NCBI RefSeq assembly: GCF_015354345.1
Contig: NZ_JADKYS010000001.1
Span: 124,001-188,000 of the forward strand
Direction of reading: 5' to 3'
Source of the DNA: Methylophilus sp. 14
GTDB taxonomy: Bacteria; Pseudomonadota; Gammaproteobacteria; Burkholderiales; Methylophilaceae
DNA: 64,000 bases
The position numbers and the translations under genes are program-made. The first letter of the stretch is position 1. Each line of letters starts with the position of its first letter. Below, piece after piece: positions 1 through 10,285 of this stretch. A model generated the notes under the pieces. The model was given only the letters and a program-made list of their open reading frames with translations. It had not been told where the DNA came from and made no database searches.

Positions 1-1305
1 CTGTCGTTCCGCGCCAATATGACCTTGCCGGAAGGCGAGCGCGATAATGTGGCGTTTGTGCGTGTGCGTGATGGTTACCTGGTGCAGGATTTGCCATTTA
101 CAGTAGCGCTCAAGGATTTTCGCATTGAGCATTACGCGACCGGCATGCCGAAGTCGTTTGAGAGTGATATCGTCATCACCGATTCTGAGTTGAGCAAGCC
201 GATCGAAGCGACGATACGCGTCAACCATCCTTATATCTATAAAGGCATTGCCATTTACCAGTCTGACTTTCAGGATGGTGGCTCTGAACTCAAATTCAAA
301 TTATGGGATTTGGCCGCCAGCAACCAGGATGGCTTTGATGTCGATGGCGTCGTGTCGCAAAAAGGCTCGCTGGGCGACGGTGCGCAAAAAATGACAGTGG
401 AATTTAACGAGTTCCGCCAGTTTAATATTTTGAATTTGTCTGCCGATGGCAAAGGCAAACCGCATAATGTAGGCCCCAACACGACCTTGAAACTGCGTAA
501 CGCCAGCGGCCAGGCACGCGAGTACATGAGCTATATGCAGCCATTACAACTGGATGGCCGTTCTTATTTTGTCTCTGGTATGCGCGAAACCGTGCAGGAT
601 GAGTTCAAATATTTGCGGATTCCGGCAGATGATGCACTGGAAATCAATGGCTTTATGCATTTGCGCCAAACCTTGCGTAACGAGCAGGCGATCCGTGATA
701 TTGCCAGTCAGGTGGCCAAGCAAATGCCGGGCGATAATGCGGCGTTGAGGGCTCAGTTTGAGCAAAGCCTGCAACATTTGCTGGTGACATTTAAACAGGG
801 CGGGTACAGTGAGTTATCGCGCATTATTGAAAGTGCTGTCCCGAAAGACCAGCGTGAGCAGGCTGCGCAAACGTATTTGAAGTTGCTGAACCGCGCCGCG
901 CTGCAAGGCTACCAGATGAGCCGCGCCCAGCGCCAGTTGCCACCTGTGCCAGAAACCCAGGAAACGGCGATGTTTATTCAGGATAGCCTGAATGCCATGA
1001 ATGATTTGTTTTTTTATGGCACGCCATATTATTTCCAGCTCAAGAATTACACGCTGAAACAGGCCAGTGGCTTCCAGTTGACACGCTCACCTGGCCAGAA
1101 CTGGGTATATTTCGGCTCAGTGATGCTGGTGTTGGGTATTTTTGCCATGTTCTATATCAAGGAACGTCGCCTGTGGTTATTGATCAAACCTGCACAGCAA
1201 GAAGTATTGCTGGCAATGTCGTCTAACCGTAAAAATATGGATCTGGATCAGGACTTTGCGCGTGTACAGCAGCAATTGACGGCGCTGCTGCACACGACAG
1301 CCTGA
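1..1305 (+). CDS. resB: Cytochrome c biogenesis protein ResB (5' partial)
   Basis: ResB (Ccs1) works with CcsB/CcsA in system II cytochrome c maturation, carrying heme across the membrane and keeping apocytochrome thiols reduced. The reading frame is open from base 1, so the N-terminal membrane helices lie outside the window. The visible 434 residues are the large periplasmic domain followed by one membrane helix near the C-terminus (around WVYFGSVMLVLGIFAMFYI) and a short cytoplasmic tail. ccsB follows after 21 bases, which supports the assignment. The ATG at 19 is internal to the gene, not its start. Confidence 0.9.
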   Translation: MSFRANMTLPEGERDNVAFVRVRDGYLVQDLPFTVALKDFRIEHYATGMPKSFESDIVITDSELSKPIEATIRVNHPYIYKGIAIYQSDFQDGGSELKFKLWDLAASNQDGFDVDGVVSQKGSLGDGAQKMTVEFNEFRQFNILNLSADGKGKPHNVGPNTTLKLRNASGQAREYMSYMQPLQLDGRSYFVSGMRETVQDEFKYLRIPADDALEINGFMHLRQTLRNEQAIRDIASQVAKQMPGDNAALRAQFEQSLQHLLVTFKQGGYSELSRIIESAVPKDQREQAAQTYLKLLNRAALQGYQMSRAQRQLPPVPETQETAMFIQDSLNAMNDLFFYGTPYYFQLKNYTLKQASGFQLTRSPGQNWVYFGSVMLVLGIFAMFYIKERRLWLLIKPAQQEVLLAMSSNRKNMDLDQDFARVQQQLTALLHTTA

Positions 1306-1326
1306 CGGAATGAAGAGGGGAATACG

Positions 1327-2466
1327 ATGAGTACATTATCAGTGAAGCCAACATCGTTTTGGCAATCATTAAGCAAGTTTGACTGGATTTATGCCGTGCT
1401 GTTGCTGGCGGGCGGAATTTTCTCTTACCAGCGTTATGCAGGCTTTATGGATATCTATGAAGTCAGTTTTCTGTTTGGTGCGGTCGCCTTGTTTAGTTAC
1501 CTGGGCTGGCGCTGGTCAGCGATTGCACGGCTGGTACTGGGCGTGGCCGTATTGAGTTTAATCGGCGTCTATAGCTACCACGGTGACCTGGCGAATGGTG
1601 GTCAGCGCTTTCTGCTGAAGTTTTTGCTGGCGAGCCAATCGGCGGTTATGTGGATGAATGTGCTGTTTGTGCTGGCCATGCTGACCTATTGGCTGGCGCT
1701 GTTCCAGAAGTCGGCGTTTACGGCAAAAGTGGCGTCTGCACTGACGTGGGCAGCGACTCTGTTCGGTTTTGTCGGTCTCATGGTGCGCTGGTATGAATCT
1801 TACCTGATTGCGCCGGACGTCGGCCATATCCCAATCAGCAATCTGTATGAAGTCTTTATCCTGTTTTGCCTGATCACGTCTTTGCTGTATTTGCATTACG
1901 AAAAATTGTTCAATACACGCCAATTGGGCGGCTTTGTGCTGGTGGTGATTAATGCCGCGGTGGGGTTTATCCTCTGGTACACCTTTGACCGTCATGCCAA
2001 TGAGATTCAACCGTTGGTGCCTGCTTTGCAAAGCTACTGGATGAAGATACACGTGCCCGCCAACTTTATTGGTTACGGTGCGTTCTCGCTGGCGGCCATG
2101 GTGGCCGGTGCTTACCTGCTGGCAAAGCATGGTGTGCTGACCAGCCGCCTGCCTGCACCGCATGTGTTAGATGATTTGATGTACAAGGCGATTGCGGTTG
2201 GTTTTGCATTCTTTACTATTGCCACTATTTTGGGCGCGATGTGGGCAGCTGAAGCCTGGGGTGGTTATTGGTCATGGGACCCTAAAGAAACCTGGGCGTT
2301 GATTGTCTGGTTGAACTACGCCGCCTGGTTGCATTTGCGCTTAATGAAGGGCCTGCGCGGCACTGTACTGGCCTGGTGGGCGCTGGTTGGTTTGCTGGTC
2401 ACGACCTTTGCTTTCCTTGGTGTCAATATGTTCCTCAGTGGTTTGCACTCCTACGGCACGCTCTAA
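1327..2466 (+). CDS. ccsB: Cytochrome c biogenesis protein CcsB/CcsA, heme handling
   Basis: This is the membrane partner of ResB, which exports heme and presents it for covalent attachment to CXXCH motifs on the periplasmic side. The 379-residue protein is highly hydrophobic with about eight membrane segments. Near the C-terminus it has the tryptophan-rich WWD signature (WGGYWSWDPKETWAL) that binds heme in this family. A GAGGGG ribosome site lies just upstream of the ATG. The protein is likely needed to mature cytochrome c1 encoded downstream by petC and the c-type cytochrome partners of methanol oxidation; the latter is inference. Confidence 0.93.
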   Translation: MSTLSVKPTSFWQSLSKFDWIYAVLLLAGGIFSYQRYAGFMDIYEVSFLFGAVALFSYLGWRWSAIARLVLGVAVLSLIGVYSYHGDLANGGQRFLLKFLLASQSAVMWMNVLFVLAMLTYWLALFQKSAFTAKVASALTWAATLFGFVGLMVRWYESYLIAPDVGHIPISNLYEVFILFCLITSLLYLHYEKLFNTRQLGGFVLVVINAAVGFILWYTFDRHANEIQPLVPALQSYWMKIHVPANFIGYGAFSLAAMVAGAYLLAKHGVLTSRLPAPHVLDDLMYKAIAVGFAFFTIATILGAMWAAEAWGGYWSWDPKETWALIVWLNYAAWLHLRLMKGLRGTVLAWWALVGLLVTTFAFLGVNMFLSGLHSYGTL

Positions 2467-2486
2467 GTATTAATAGTTGATTAATG

Positions 2487-2526
2487 ACGGGCGGATGCGG
2501 ATGCATCTGCCCGTTCTCTTTTGTTT
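2487..2526 (+). terminator. Intrinsic terminator after ccsB
   Basis: A 12-bp stem (2487-2498 with 2503-2514, one G-U pair) has a four-base loop and is followed by a T-rich run to 2526. It ends the resB-ccsB unit. Confidence 0.75.
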
Positions 2527-2660
2527 TTCCTGAACCCCATCCATCAAGTAATATTAATATTTATTAATTAATGTTAATATTTCCCAAGTCGGCTTCGTAT
2601 GAATGCTGATGCCGGCAAGGTGATGCTTCTTACAATGATTCGGTAACAGGAGGATTCAAA

Positions 2661-3302
2661 ATGAAAAAGCCATTAGGATTTAGCTTGATTGAATTGGCCA
2701 TCGTGCTGGTGATTGCAGGGTTGTTACTCGCCGGGGTGATGCGAGGGCAAGAGTTGATTGCCAATGCCAAAGTGAAAAGTCTGGCCAGTGATTTCAGAAA
2801 CATACCCACTTACTTTTATGGCTATCAGGACAGGTTCCGCGTGCTGCCTGGTGACGACCATGCAGCAGCTACACATGTCGCAGGCACCAATGCTAGCACC
2901 AATGGACAAACGCAGAATGGCTTGATACAAGGTGGCTGGAACTCGACGACCGATACGGACGAGTCATTTTTGTTGTGGCAGCACTTGCGGCTGGCGGGAT
3001 TGGCAACTGGTACGACTGATATTACTAACCCGGCGCAATATGTGCCGCGCAATAGCGAGGGCGGTCAGTTGGGAGTCACTAGTGTTGCGGCGCTGGCGGC
3101 CGTCACTGCGGGCACCTTTAACACCGCACATGCTATGTGTTCAGATGCTATTCTGGGGCGCTACGCGCTGCAACTGGATACCATGCTGGACGATGGCGCA
3201 GGTAATACCGGCGTTATGCGCATACTGGTGAATGGGACGCCGGGTAGTGGGGAGGCGGCTCCTGCGGCGGCAAGCCCATATTTAGTCTGCATGAGTTTTT
3301 AG
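2661..3302 (+). CDS. Type IV pilin-like / pseudopilin protein, orphan
   Basis: The N-terminus MKKPLGFSLIELAIVLVIAG is a type IV prepilin signal: a short basic leader, a predicted cleavage site between Gly6 and Phe7, Glu at position 5 of the mature chain, then a hydrophobic helix. The remaining 190 or so residues are a Gly/Ala/Thr-rich globular part with two cysteines, one near residue 160 and one four residues from the end, which could form the C-terminal disulfide typical of pilins. AGGAGG lies 7 bases before the ATG. No pilus or type II secretion gene is near, so its assembly system is unknown. It could be a minor pilin or a stand-alone pseudopilin. Confidence 0.75.
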   Translation: MKKPLGFSLIELAIVLVIAGLLLAGVMRGQELIANAKVKSLASDFRNIPTYFYGYQDRFRVLPGDDHAAATHVAGTNASTNGQTQNGLIQGGWNSTTDTDESFLLWQHLRLAGLATGTTDITNPAQYVPRNSEGGQLGVTSVAALAAVTAGTFNTAHAMCSDAILGRYALQLDTMLDDGAGNTGVMRILVNGTPGSGEAAPAAASPYLVCMSF

Positions 3303-3330
3303 TGTAGAATACAACATAAATTTGACACAA

Positions 3331-3358
3331 AAGGCCTGATTTTTTCAGGCTTTTTGTT
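3331..3358 (+). terminator. Intrinsic terminator after the pilin-like gene
   Basis: The stem GCCTGA/TCAGGC (3334-3339 with 3345-3350) is extended by A-T pairs and followed by TTTTTGTTTT. It isolates the pilin-like gene from the mla operon. Confidence 0.75.
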
Positions 3359-3402
3359 TTATGTCGGATACATTCAACGTTTGAGACACATTCTGTTTTA
3401 GA

Positions 3403-4236
3403 ATGGTAGCCGTTTTAGATCACCCACTTCCTATGGCAAACGCAATTGTAGAAATTCAAGACCTGTCTTTTGGGTATAAAGGCCGCTTGTTGCATAAAGG
3501 CATCAATATGACCTTTCCTAAAGGTAAGGTAGTTGCCATTATGGGCGGCAGCGGCAGCGGCAAGACCACCTTGCTGCGCCTGATTGGCGGCCAGCTCAAG
3601 CCCACCAAAGGTCAGGTGCAGGTGGGTGGCGAAGTGGTCCATCAGCAGGACCGTGAAGGCATTTACCGTTTGCGTCGCAAAATGGGCATGCTGTTTCAAC
3701 ACGGCGCCTTGTTCACGGATTTATCCGTGTTTGAAAATGTGGCGTTCCCGATGCGCGAGCATACCAATCTGCCTGAGAGCATGATTCGTGACCTGGTGTT
3801 GCTTAAGTTGAACGCCGTCGGTTTGCGTGGCGCACACGCCTTGATGCCGACCGAGCTTTCTGGCGGCATGGCAAGACGTGTCGCCCTGGCGCGCGCGATT
3901 GCGCTGGATCCCAGCATTATCATGTATGACGAACCCTTTGCCGGTTTGGACCCGATTTCAATGGCAGTGATTTGTGATCTGATCCGCAGCCTGAATGACG
4001 CGTTGGGCGCGACCTCAATTATCGTGACACACGATGTTGAGGAGACTTTTCAGTTTGCCGACTATGTGTATTTTGTGGCAGATGGCGTCGTGGCTGCTGA
4101 AGGCACGCCAGATGACCTGCGCAATTCTGAGTTACCGTTTGTACACCAGTTTGTGCATGGCGAAAAAGATGGCCCGGTGCCATTCCATTATGCGGCGCCT
4201 GAATATCACGCCAGTTTGTTAAGAGGGGCGCGTTAA
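3403..4236 (+). CDS. mlaF: Phospholipid ABC transporter ATPase MlaF
   Basis: This is the ATPase of the inner-membrane MlaFEDB complex, which moves phospholipids between inner and outer membranes to keep outer-membrane asymmetry. It has Walker A GGSGSGKTT, the ABC signature LSGGMARR, Walker B IIMYDEP and the switch His in VTHD. mlaE, mlaD, mlaC and mlaB follow in the classical order. The start is uncertain: ATG 3403 gives 277 residues and ATG 3433 (MANAIVEIQ) gives 267, the more usual family N-terminus. Neither has a clear Shine-Dalgarno sequence. Confidence 0.93.
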   Translation: MVAVLDHPLPMANAIVEIQDLSFGYKGRLLHKGINMTFPKGKVVAIMGGSGSGKTTLLRLIGGQLKPTKGQVQVGGEVVHQQDREGIYRLRRKMGMLFQHGALFTDLSVFENVAFPMREHTNLPESMIRDLVLLKLNAVGLRGAHALMPTELSGGMARRVALARAIALDPSIIMYDEPFAGLDPISMAVICDLIRSLNDALGATSIIVTHDVEETFQFADYVYFVADGVVAAEGTPDDLRNSELPFVHQFVHGEKDGPVPFHYAAPEYHASLLRGAR

Positions 4237-5030
4237 TGGTGCTGCATAAATTAAAGCGCATGCTGAGCAAATTAGGCGCAGGCTGCATCAATAAAATCTG
4301 GCGACTGGGTGCCGGTGGCCGTTTGTTCTGGCTGACGCTGATTTCATCTGGTGAAAGCTTCCGTCGTTTTAGATTAACTATCCGTGAAGTGTATTTCACC
4401 GGCGTATTGTCGCTGATTATTATCCTGGTTTCTGCGTTCTTTGTCGGCATGGTGCTGGCGTTGCAGGGCTATCATACTTTGCAAAAATATGGCTCGTCGG
4501 AAGCCATTGGTGTGCTGGTGGCATTGGCGCTGGTAAGAGAACTGGGGCCTGTAGTCACTGCGCTGCTGTTCGCAGGACGCGCCGGGACGGCGATTACGGC
4601 AGAAATTGGCCTGATGAAGGCGACCGAGCAGTTGTCTGCCATGGAGATGATGGCAGTGAGCCCGATTGCGCGTGTGATTGCGCCACGCTTTTGGGCGGGT
4701 GTGATTGCCATGCCTGTGCTAGCGACCTTATTTTCCATGGTCGGTATTTTGGGCGGCTATCTGGTGGCTGTGCCTTTAATCGGGGTCGATGCCGGTGCAT
4801 TCTGGTCGCAAATGCAGGCCAATGTTGACTGGGAATACGATATTTTGAATGGCGTATTTAAAAGTGTGGTGTTTGGCGTGGCCTGTACCATGATTGCCTT
4901 GTTTGAAGGCTATGACGCACCACCAACAGCGGAAGGCGTGAGCCGTGCTACGACCAGGACAGTCGTGACTTCATCACTGGCCGTATTGGGGCTGGATTTT
5001 ATATTAACGTCGTTCATGATCGCGGTTTAG
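4236..5030 (+). CDS. mlaE: Phospholipid ABC transporter permease MlaE
   Basis: This is the permease subunit of the Mla complex, of the MlaE/YrbE family, with 264 residues and five to six hydrophobic segments. It has the conserved core around ALALVRELGPVVTALLFAGR and the following GTAITAEIG. The ATG overlaps the mlaF stop in TAATG, implying translational coupling, with AGAGGGG at 4222-4228 as ribosome site. The N-terminal 40 residues before the conserved domain are basic and variable. Confidence 0.94.
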   Translation: MVLHKLKRMLSKLGAGCINKIWRLGAGGRLFWLTLISSGESFRRFRLTIREVYFTGVLSLIIILVSAFFVGMVLALQGYHTLQKYGSSEAIGVLVALALVRELGPVVTALLFAGRAGTAITAEIGLMKATEQLSAMEMMAVSPIARVIAPRFWAGVIAMPVLATLFSMVGILGGYLVAVPLIGVDAGAFWSQMQANVDWEYDILNGVFKSVVFGVACTMIALFEGYDAPPTAEGVSRATTRTVVTSSLAVLGLDFILTSFMIAV

Positions 5031-5066
5031 CATCAGGGCGTACGGGTTACTCGCGGGGAATAAACA

Positions 5067-5612
5067 ATGGAAAGAACAACAATTGATTTGTGGGTGGGCA
5101 TTTTTGTTGCGCTCGGATTTGCAGCTTTACTTGGCCTGGCCATGAAAGTGGGTAATCTGACCACCAGCAGTATCGGCCAGACGTATCTGGTAACTGCGAA
5201 CTTTGAGAATATTGGTGGTCTGAAACCACGTGCGCCAGTGAAAAGTGCCGGCGTGGTCGTGGGTCGCGTGAGTGAAATTGTGTTTGATCCGAAAACTTAT
5301 GAGGCCGTCGTGAGTCTGAACATCGACACGCGCTACAACTTCCCTAAAGATACATTTGCCAATATCTATACGGCTGGCCTGTTAGGTGAGCAATATATCG
5401 GTCTGGAAGCAGGTGGTGACGAGGTTAACCTCAAAAATGGCGACAAGATTTCACAAACGCAGGATGCGGTGGTGCTGGAAAAACTGATTAGCCAGTTTCT
5501 TTACAGCAAGGCGACTGAAAGTGATGATAAACCTGGTAAAACGGCAGCTACATCAACCGAATCTGGGGTTGATGCGTTAGATGCCAGTCCATTAGACAAA
5601 ATTGGTAAGTAA
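5067..5612 (+). CDS. mlaD: MCE-domain lipid-binding protein MlaD
   Basis: MlaD is anchored in the inner membrane and forms a hexameric MCE ring through which lipids pass between MlaE and periplasmic MlaC. The protein has an N-terminal membrane helix (about residues 8-28), an MCE domain with the typical NIGGLKPRAPVKSAGVVVG core, then the segment ending in LLGEQYIGLE. The last 40 residues are Ser/Thr/Asp-rich and probably disordered. Its 181 residues match the usual family length. GGGGAA lies six bases upstream of the ATG. Confidence 0.94.
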   Translation: MERTTIDLWVGIFVALGFAALLGLAMKVGNLTTSSIGQTYLVTANFENIGGLKPRAPVKSAGVVVGRVSEIVFDPKTYEAVVSLNIDTRYNFPKDTFANIYTAGLLGEQYIGLEAGGDEVNLKNGDKISQTQDAVVLEKLISQFLYSKATESDDKPGKTAATSTESGVDALDASPLDKIGK

Positions 5613-5638
5613 TTCAATCAATTGATAAAGGGAACACA

Positions 5639-6241
5639 ATGAAAAAGTGGTGGATGGCAGTTGCCATGTGGCTGTTAAGCAGTGTGGCAATGGCTGGCAT
5701 GACGCCGGATCAACTGGTGAAAAAAACTGCGGATGATGTGATTGAAGTCATTAAAAATGACAAAGACATCCAGGCGGGTAACCAGCAAAAGATTTTTGCC
5801 TTGGCAGAAGAGAAAATCCTGCCTAACTTTGACTTTGAGAAAGTGTCTCGCCTGGTGCTGGGTAAAAACTGGACCAATGCAACACCAGAGCAAAAAACCG
5901 CTTTCCAGGCTGAGTTCAAGACCTTGTTGCTGCGTACTTACGCCACGGCTTTGTCTAAATATAAAAATCAGACGATTGAGTACAAGCCTTTCCGTATGGA
6001 AGCAGGTGCTGAGTCTGCGACCGTGAAAACGGCGATTCAGCAACCTGGTGGTGATCCAATCAGCGTGGATTACAGCCTGGGTAAAAAAGCAGATGACTGG
6101 AAAGTATTTGATATCGTGATTGAAGGTGTGAGCCTGGTCACCAACTACCGTAGCCAGTTTGCGCAGGAAATCCGCCAGAATGGTCTGGACAGCCTGACCA
6201 AGAAACTGGCTGATAAAAACAAGGCGGCCACTGGTAAGTAA
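5639..6241 (+). CDS. mlaC: Periplasmic phospholipid-binding protein MlaC
   Basis: MlaC is the soluble shuttle between the MlaFEDB complex and the outer membrane. It has a clear Sec signal peptide (MKKWWMAVAMWLLSSVAMA, likely cleaved after AMA) followed by the Tol-Tol-Ttg2 family domain, including FDFEKVSRLVLGKNW and a C-terminal half with VTNYRSQFAQ. Its length of 200 residues is normal. AAAGGGAA precedes the ATG. It sits in the mla operon 26 bases after mlaD. Confidence 0.94.
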   Translation: MKKWWMAVAMWLLSSVAMAGMTPDQLVKKTADDVIEVIKNDKDIQAGNQQKIFALAEEKILPNFDFEKVSRLVLGKNWTNATPEQKTAFQAEFKTLLLRTYATALSKYKNQTIEYKPFRMEAGAESATVKTAIQQPGGDPISVDYSLGKKADDWKVFDIVIEGVSLVTNYRSQFAQEIRQNGLDSLTKKLADKNKAATGK

Positions 6242-6278
6242 TTACCCGGACGGCATTCAGGCAGACTTGGAGAATTTT

Positions 6279-6572
6279 GTGGCTCAAATTACGCAACAGG
6301 AAAACACTTTGCAGTTTAGCGGTAACTTGCTGATTACGAATGTCAGCGAAACCCTGAACCAGTTGCAAACCTTGCGCCTTGAGCCGCCGTTAACCCTGGA
6401 TTTTTCCAAGGTGAATGAGGTCGATACCGTCGCTGTGAGTTTGATTCTTGAAATCCAGCGACAACTGCATCATCAGCATACCGAAGCCAGTGCAGTGTCG
6501 GTGATTGGGGTGCCGGAAAATCTGCGAAGTCTGATGCAACTTTACGGTGTCGACGGATTCTTGTTGAATTAG
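6279..6572 (+). CDS. mlaB: STAS-domain protein MlaB
   Basis: MlaB is the small cytoplasmic STAS subunit that binds MlaF and is needed for assembly and activity of the complex. The 97 residues show the STAS pattern of beta strands and helices, with LTLDFSKVNEVDTVAVSLIL around the loop that in related proteins carries the regulatory Ser/Thr. GTG 6279 is chosen because TTGGAG at 6267-6272 would be its ribosome site; the longer frame starting at that TTG would have no ribosome site of its own. Confidence 0.87.
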   Translation: MAQITQQENTLQFSGNLLITNVSETLNQLQTLRLEPPLTLDFSKVNEVDTVAVSLILEIQRQLHHQHTEASAVSVIGVPENLRSLMQLYGVDGFLLN

Positions 6573-6592
6573 TTGAAAATCAAGTCTAACAG

Positions 6593-6626
6593 CCCCAGCT
6601 CTGACGAGGTGGGGTTTCGTTTTTTG
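6593..6626 (+). terminator. Intrinsic terminator after mlaB
   Basis: The stem 6593-6601 with 6606-6614 (nine positions, one mismatch, TGAC loop) is followed by TTTCGTTTTTT. It lies inside the frame that would extend the next gene upstream, so that gene should start at 6648. Confidence 0.75.
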
Positions 6627-6647
6627 TGGGATAGCGAAAGGTCATAC

Positions 6648-7562
6648 GTGGCTGCAGCCATTGAGATTTCAGGCATTACCAAGCGCTTCGGCGAGTTCGA
6701 GGCGCTACGGGGCGTCGATTTGCGTATTGAGCAAGGCGAGTTTTTTGCCTTGCTGGGCCCGAATGGCGCGGGCAAATCAACCTTGATTAACCTGCTGGCG
6801 GGTTTGTTGCAGCCTACCAGCGGCAGCATACGTATCATGGGCCATGATGTGCAGACTGACTATCAGCGTGCGCGCAGTGCCTTGGGCGTGGTGCCGCAAG
6901 AGCTGGTGTTTGACCCGTTTTTTAATGTACGCGAAATGTTGCGCTTTCAGGCGGGCTATTTTGGCCGTGGTCCTGAAAATGATGCCTGGGTCGATGAAGT
7001 GATTGAAGGGCTGGGCCTGACGGATAAAGCGCATACCAATATGCGTAAACTGTCTGGAGGCATGAAGCGCCGGGCGTTGATTGCGCAAGCCTTGGCGCAT
7101 AAGCCGCCAGTGATTGTGCTTGATGAGCCGACGGCCGGTGTAGATGTTGAGTTACGGCAAATGCTGTGGGCGTTTATCCAGAAGCTCAATCAGCAAGGGC
7201 ATACCATTATTTTGACGACGCATTATCTGGAAGAAGCGGAAACGCTGTGTGAGCGCGTCGCCATGATGAAGCAGGGCAAAATCGTTGCGCTGGATACCAC
7301 GCGTGCTTTGCTCAAGAGTCATGCCGCCAAGCAGCTTTCCTTGCGCCTGGCGGGTGCGTTGCCAACGCAGTTGCAATCTTTGCTCAAGCAGCAGAATGGT
7401 GACGAAGTCGTGCTGGCATTATCCGAGTTGTCGCAGGTGGAGATGGTGTTGAGTGTATTGCGTGAAGCCAATGTGGCCATCCAGGATATGCAATTGCAGG
7501 AGGCGGATTTGGAAGACGTCTTTTTAAATCTGGTCGGCAACCAGAAAGGGGTGCAAGCATGA
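6648..7562 (+). CDS. ABC-2 type exporter, ATP-binding subunit (YadG-like)
   Basis: This is the ATPase of an ABC-2 exporter. It has Walker A GPNGAGKST, Q-loop VVPQE, signature LSGGMKRRALIAQAL, Walker B VIVLDEPTAGVD and the switch His in LTTHYLEEAE. GTG 6648 (VAAAIEISG) is chosen over the in-frame TTG at 6573 because an intrinsic terminator occupies 6593-6626 and GAAAGG precedes the GTG. This gives 304 residues, normal for the family. It overlaps its permease gene by four bases (ATGA). The substrate is unknown; the pair resembles YadGH rather than a dedicated drug exporter. Confidence 0.87.
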   Translation: MAAAIEISGITKRFGEFEALRGVDLRIEQGEFFALLGPNGAGKSTLINLLAGLLQPTSGSIRIMGHDVQTDYQRARSALGVVPQELVFDPFFNVREMLRFQAGYFGRGPENDAWVDEVIEGLGLTDKAHTNMRKLSGGMKRRALIAQALAHKPPVIVLDEPTAGVDVELRQMLWAFIQKLNQQGHTIILTTHYLEEAETLCERVAMMKQGKIVALDTTRALLKSHAAKQLSLRLAGALPTQLQSLLKQQNGDEVVLALSELSQVEMVLSVLREANVAIQDMQLQEADLEDVFLNLVGNQKGVQA

Positions 7563-8365
7563 AATGGCTAAATCCTTTCTTCTGGCTGGATGACAAAATC
7601 AGTCCGCGCTGGCGCGGGGTGTATACGCTGTTCAAAAAAGAGTTGCTGCGCTTTTGGCGTGTGGCGTTTCAAACCATCGCGTCACCTATCCTGACCGCTT
7701 TGTTGTACCTGCTGATTTTTTCGCATGTGCTAGAGTCACACGTCAAGGTATATGACCAAGTCAGTTATACCGCTTTTCTGGTGCCTGGCCTGATGATGAT
7801 GTCTTTGTTGCAAAATGCCTTTGCCAATAGTTCATCCAGCCTGATCCAGTCCAAAGTGATGGGCAATATTGTTTTCTTGCTGCTGACGCCGATTAATACG
7901 CTGGAGTTTTTTGCCGCGTTCCTGGCTGCATCGATGATTCGCGGATTGCTGGTTGGCCTGAGTATTTACCTGGTGGCGTTGTGTTTTGTCAGTGTGCCTA
8001 CGGTTTATCCCGGCTGGATTTTTGCCTTTGCTTTATTGGGCAGCGCCTTGCTGGGGACGTTTGGCATCATTGCCGGTATTTGGGCCGATAAGTTTGACCA
8101 GATGGCGGCTTTCCAGAACTTTGTCATTATGCCGCTGACTTTTTTGTCCGGCGTGTTTTACTCTATTCACTCTTTGCCGCCGTTCTGGCAAGCCGTGTCG
8201 CAATTGAATCCGTTTTTCTACATGATAGATGGCTTCCGTTACGGCTTCTTTGGCCATGGTGATGTTTCTCCCTGGCTTAGCCTCGCGGTCGTGGGCAGCT
8301 TCTTGCTGGCATTAGCGTGGCTATGCCTAAAGATGTTAAAATCCGGTTATAAATTACGCAGTTAG
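7559..8365 (+). CDS. ABC-2 type exporter, permease subunit (YadH-like)
   Basis: The 268-residue membrane protein has six predicted helices and the ABC-2 membrane domain, including the conserved stretch around MPLTFLSGVFYSIHSLPP and the following LNPFFYMIDGFRYGF. It is the partner of the ATPase just upstream, with ATGA overlap. It probably exports a lipid, glycan or small molecule; the position between mla and murA suggests an envelope role, but the substrate cannot be read from sequence. Confidence 0.87.
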   Translation: MKWLNPFFWLDDKISPRWRGVYTLFKKELLRFWRVAFQTIASPILTALLYLLIFSHVLESHVKVYDQVSYTAFLVPGLMMMSLLQNAFANSSSSLIQSKVMGNIVFLLLTPINTLEFFAAFLAASMIRGLLVGLSIYLVALCFVSVPTVYPGWIFAFALLGSALLGTFGIIAGIWADKFDQMAAFQNFVIMPLTFLSGVFYSIHSLPPFWQAVSQLNPFFYMIDGFRYGFFGHGDVSPWLSLAVVGSFLLALAWLCLKMLKSGYKLRS

Positions 8366-8429
8366 CTGATTCAGCAGGACACGTCTTCCTGCTGAATCGC
8401 TCTGTATTTTGTTGAATAAGTGAGGTTTT

Positions 8430-8675
8430 GTGTTAACAGCAGCGCAACTTGAAGCATACATCCGCAGCGGACTGGAGTGCGACTACCTGAAAGTGAACGG
8501 TGATGACGGCACCCATTTTGATGCGGTGATTGTCAGCCCGGCTTTTGAAGGTAAGCGCATGGTTCAGCAGCATCAGCTGGTCTACGCAGCGTTGGGCGAC
8601 CGTATGCGTGCCGAGATTCACGCGCTGTCTATGCAAACCTATACCCCGACGCAATGGCAGCAACAGCAAGCCTAG
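8430..8675 (+). CDS. ibaG: BolA-family protein (IbaG/YrbA-like)
   Basis: This small 81-residue BolA-fold protein has the conserved DGTHFDAVIVSPAFEGKRMVQQHQLVYAAL region and the His used for Fe-S binding with glutaredoxin. The GTG start at 8430 has GTGAGG upstream. In E. coli the ibaG gene also lies between mla and murA. Here a CGFS glutaredoxin gene follows directly, the classical partner with which BolA proteins form [2Fe-2S] heterodimers. Predicted role: iron-sulfur cluster trafficking or acid-stress response. Confidence 0.87.
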   Translation: MLTAAQLEAYIRSGLECDYLKVNGDDGTHFDAVIVSPAFEGKRMVQQHQLVYAALGDRMRAEIHALSMQTYTPTQWQQQQA

Positions 8676-8706
8676 CGTTTTAATGAATATTTTTGGAGTC
8701 AGTCAC

Positions 8707-10283
<1,577 letters not shown>

Positions 10284-10285
10284 TC

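Noticed and set aside
1558-2163. Minus-strand frame of 201 codons within ccsB
   Set aside because: Antisense to a clearly conserved membrane protein, rich in Gln/His/Arg as expected for a shadow frame.
8530-8706. Upstream extension of the glutaredoxin gene
   Set aside because: The extension lies within the BolA gene in another frame; ATG 8707 has the ribosome site and the family-typical start.
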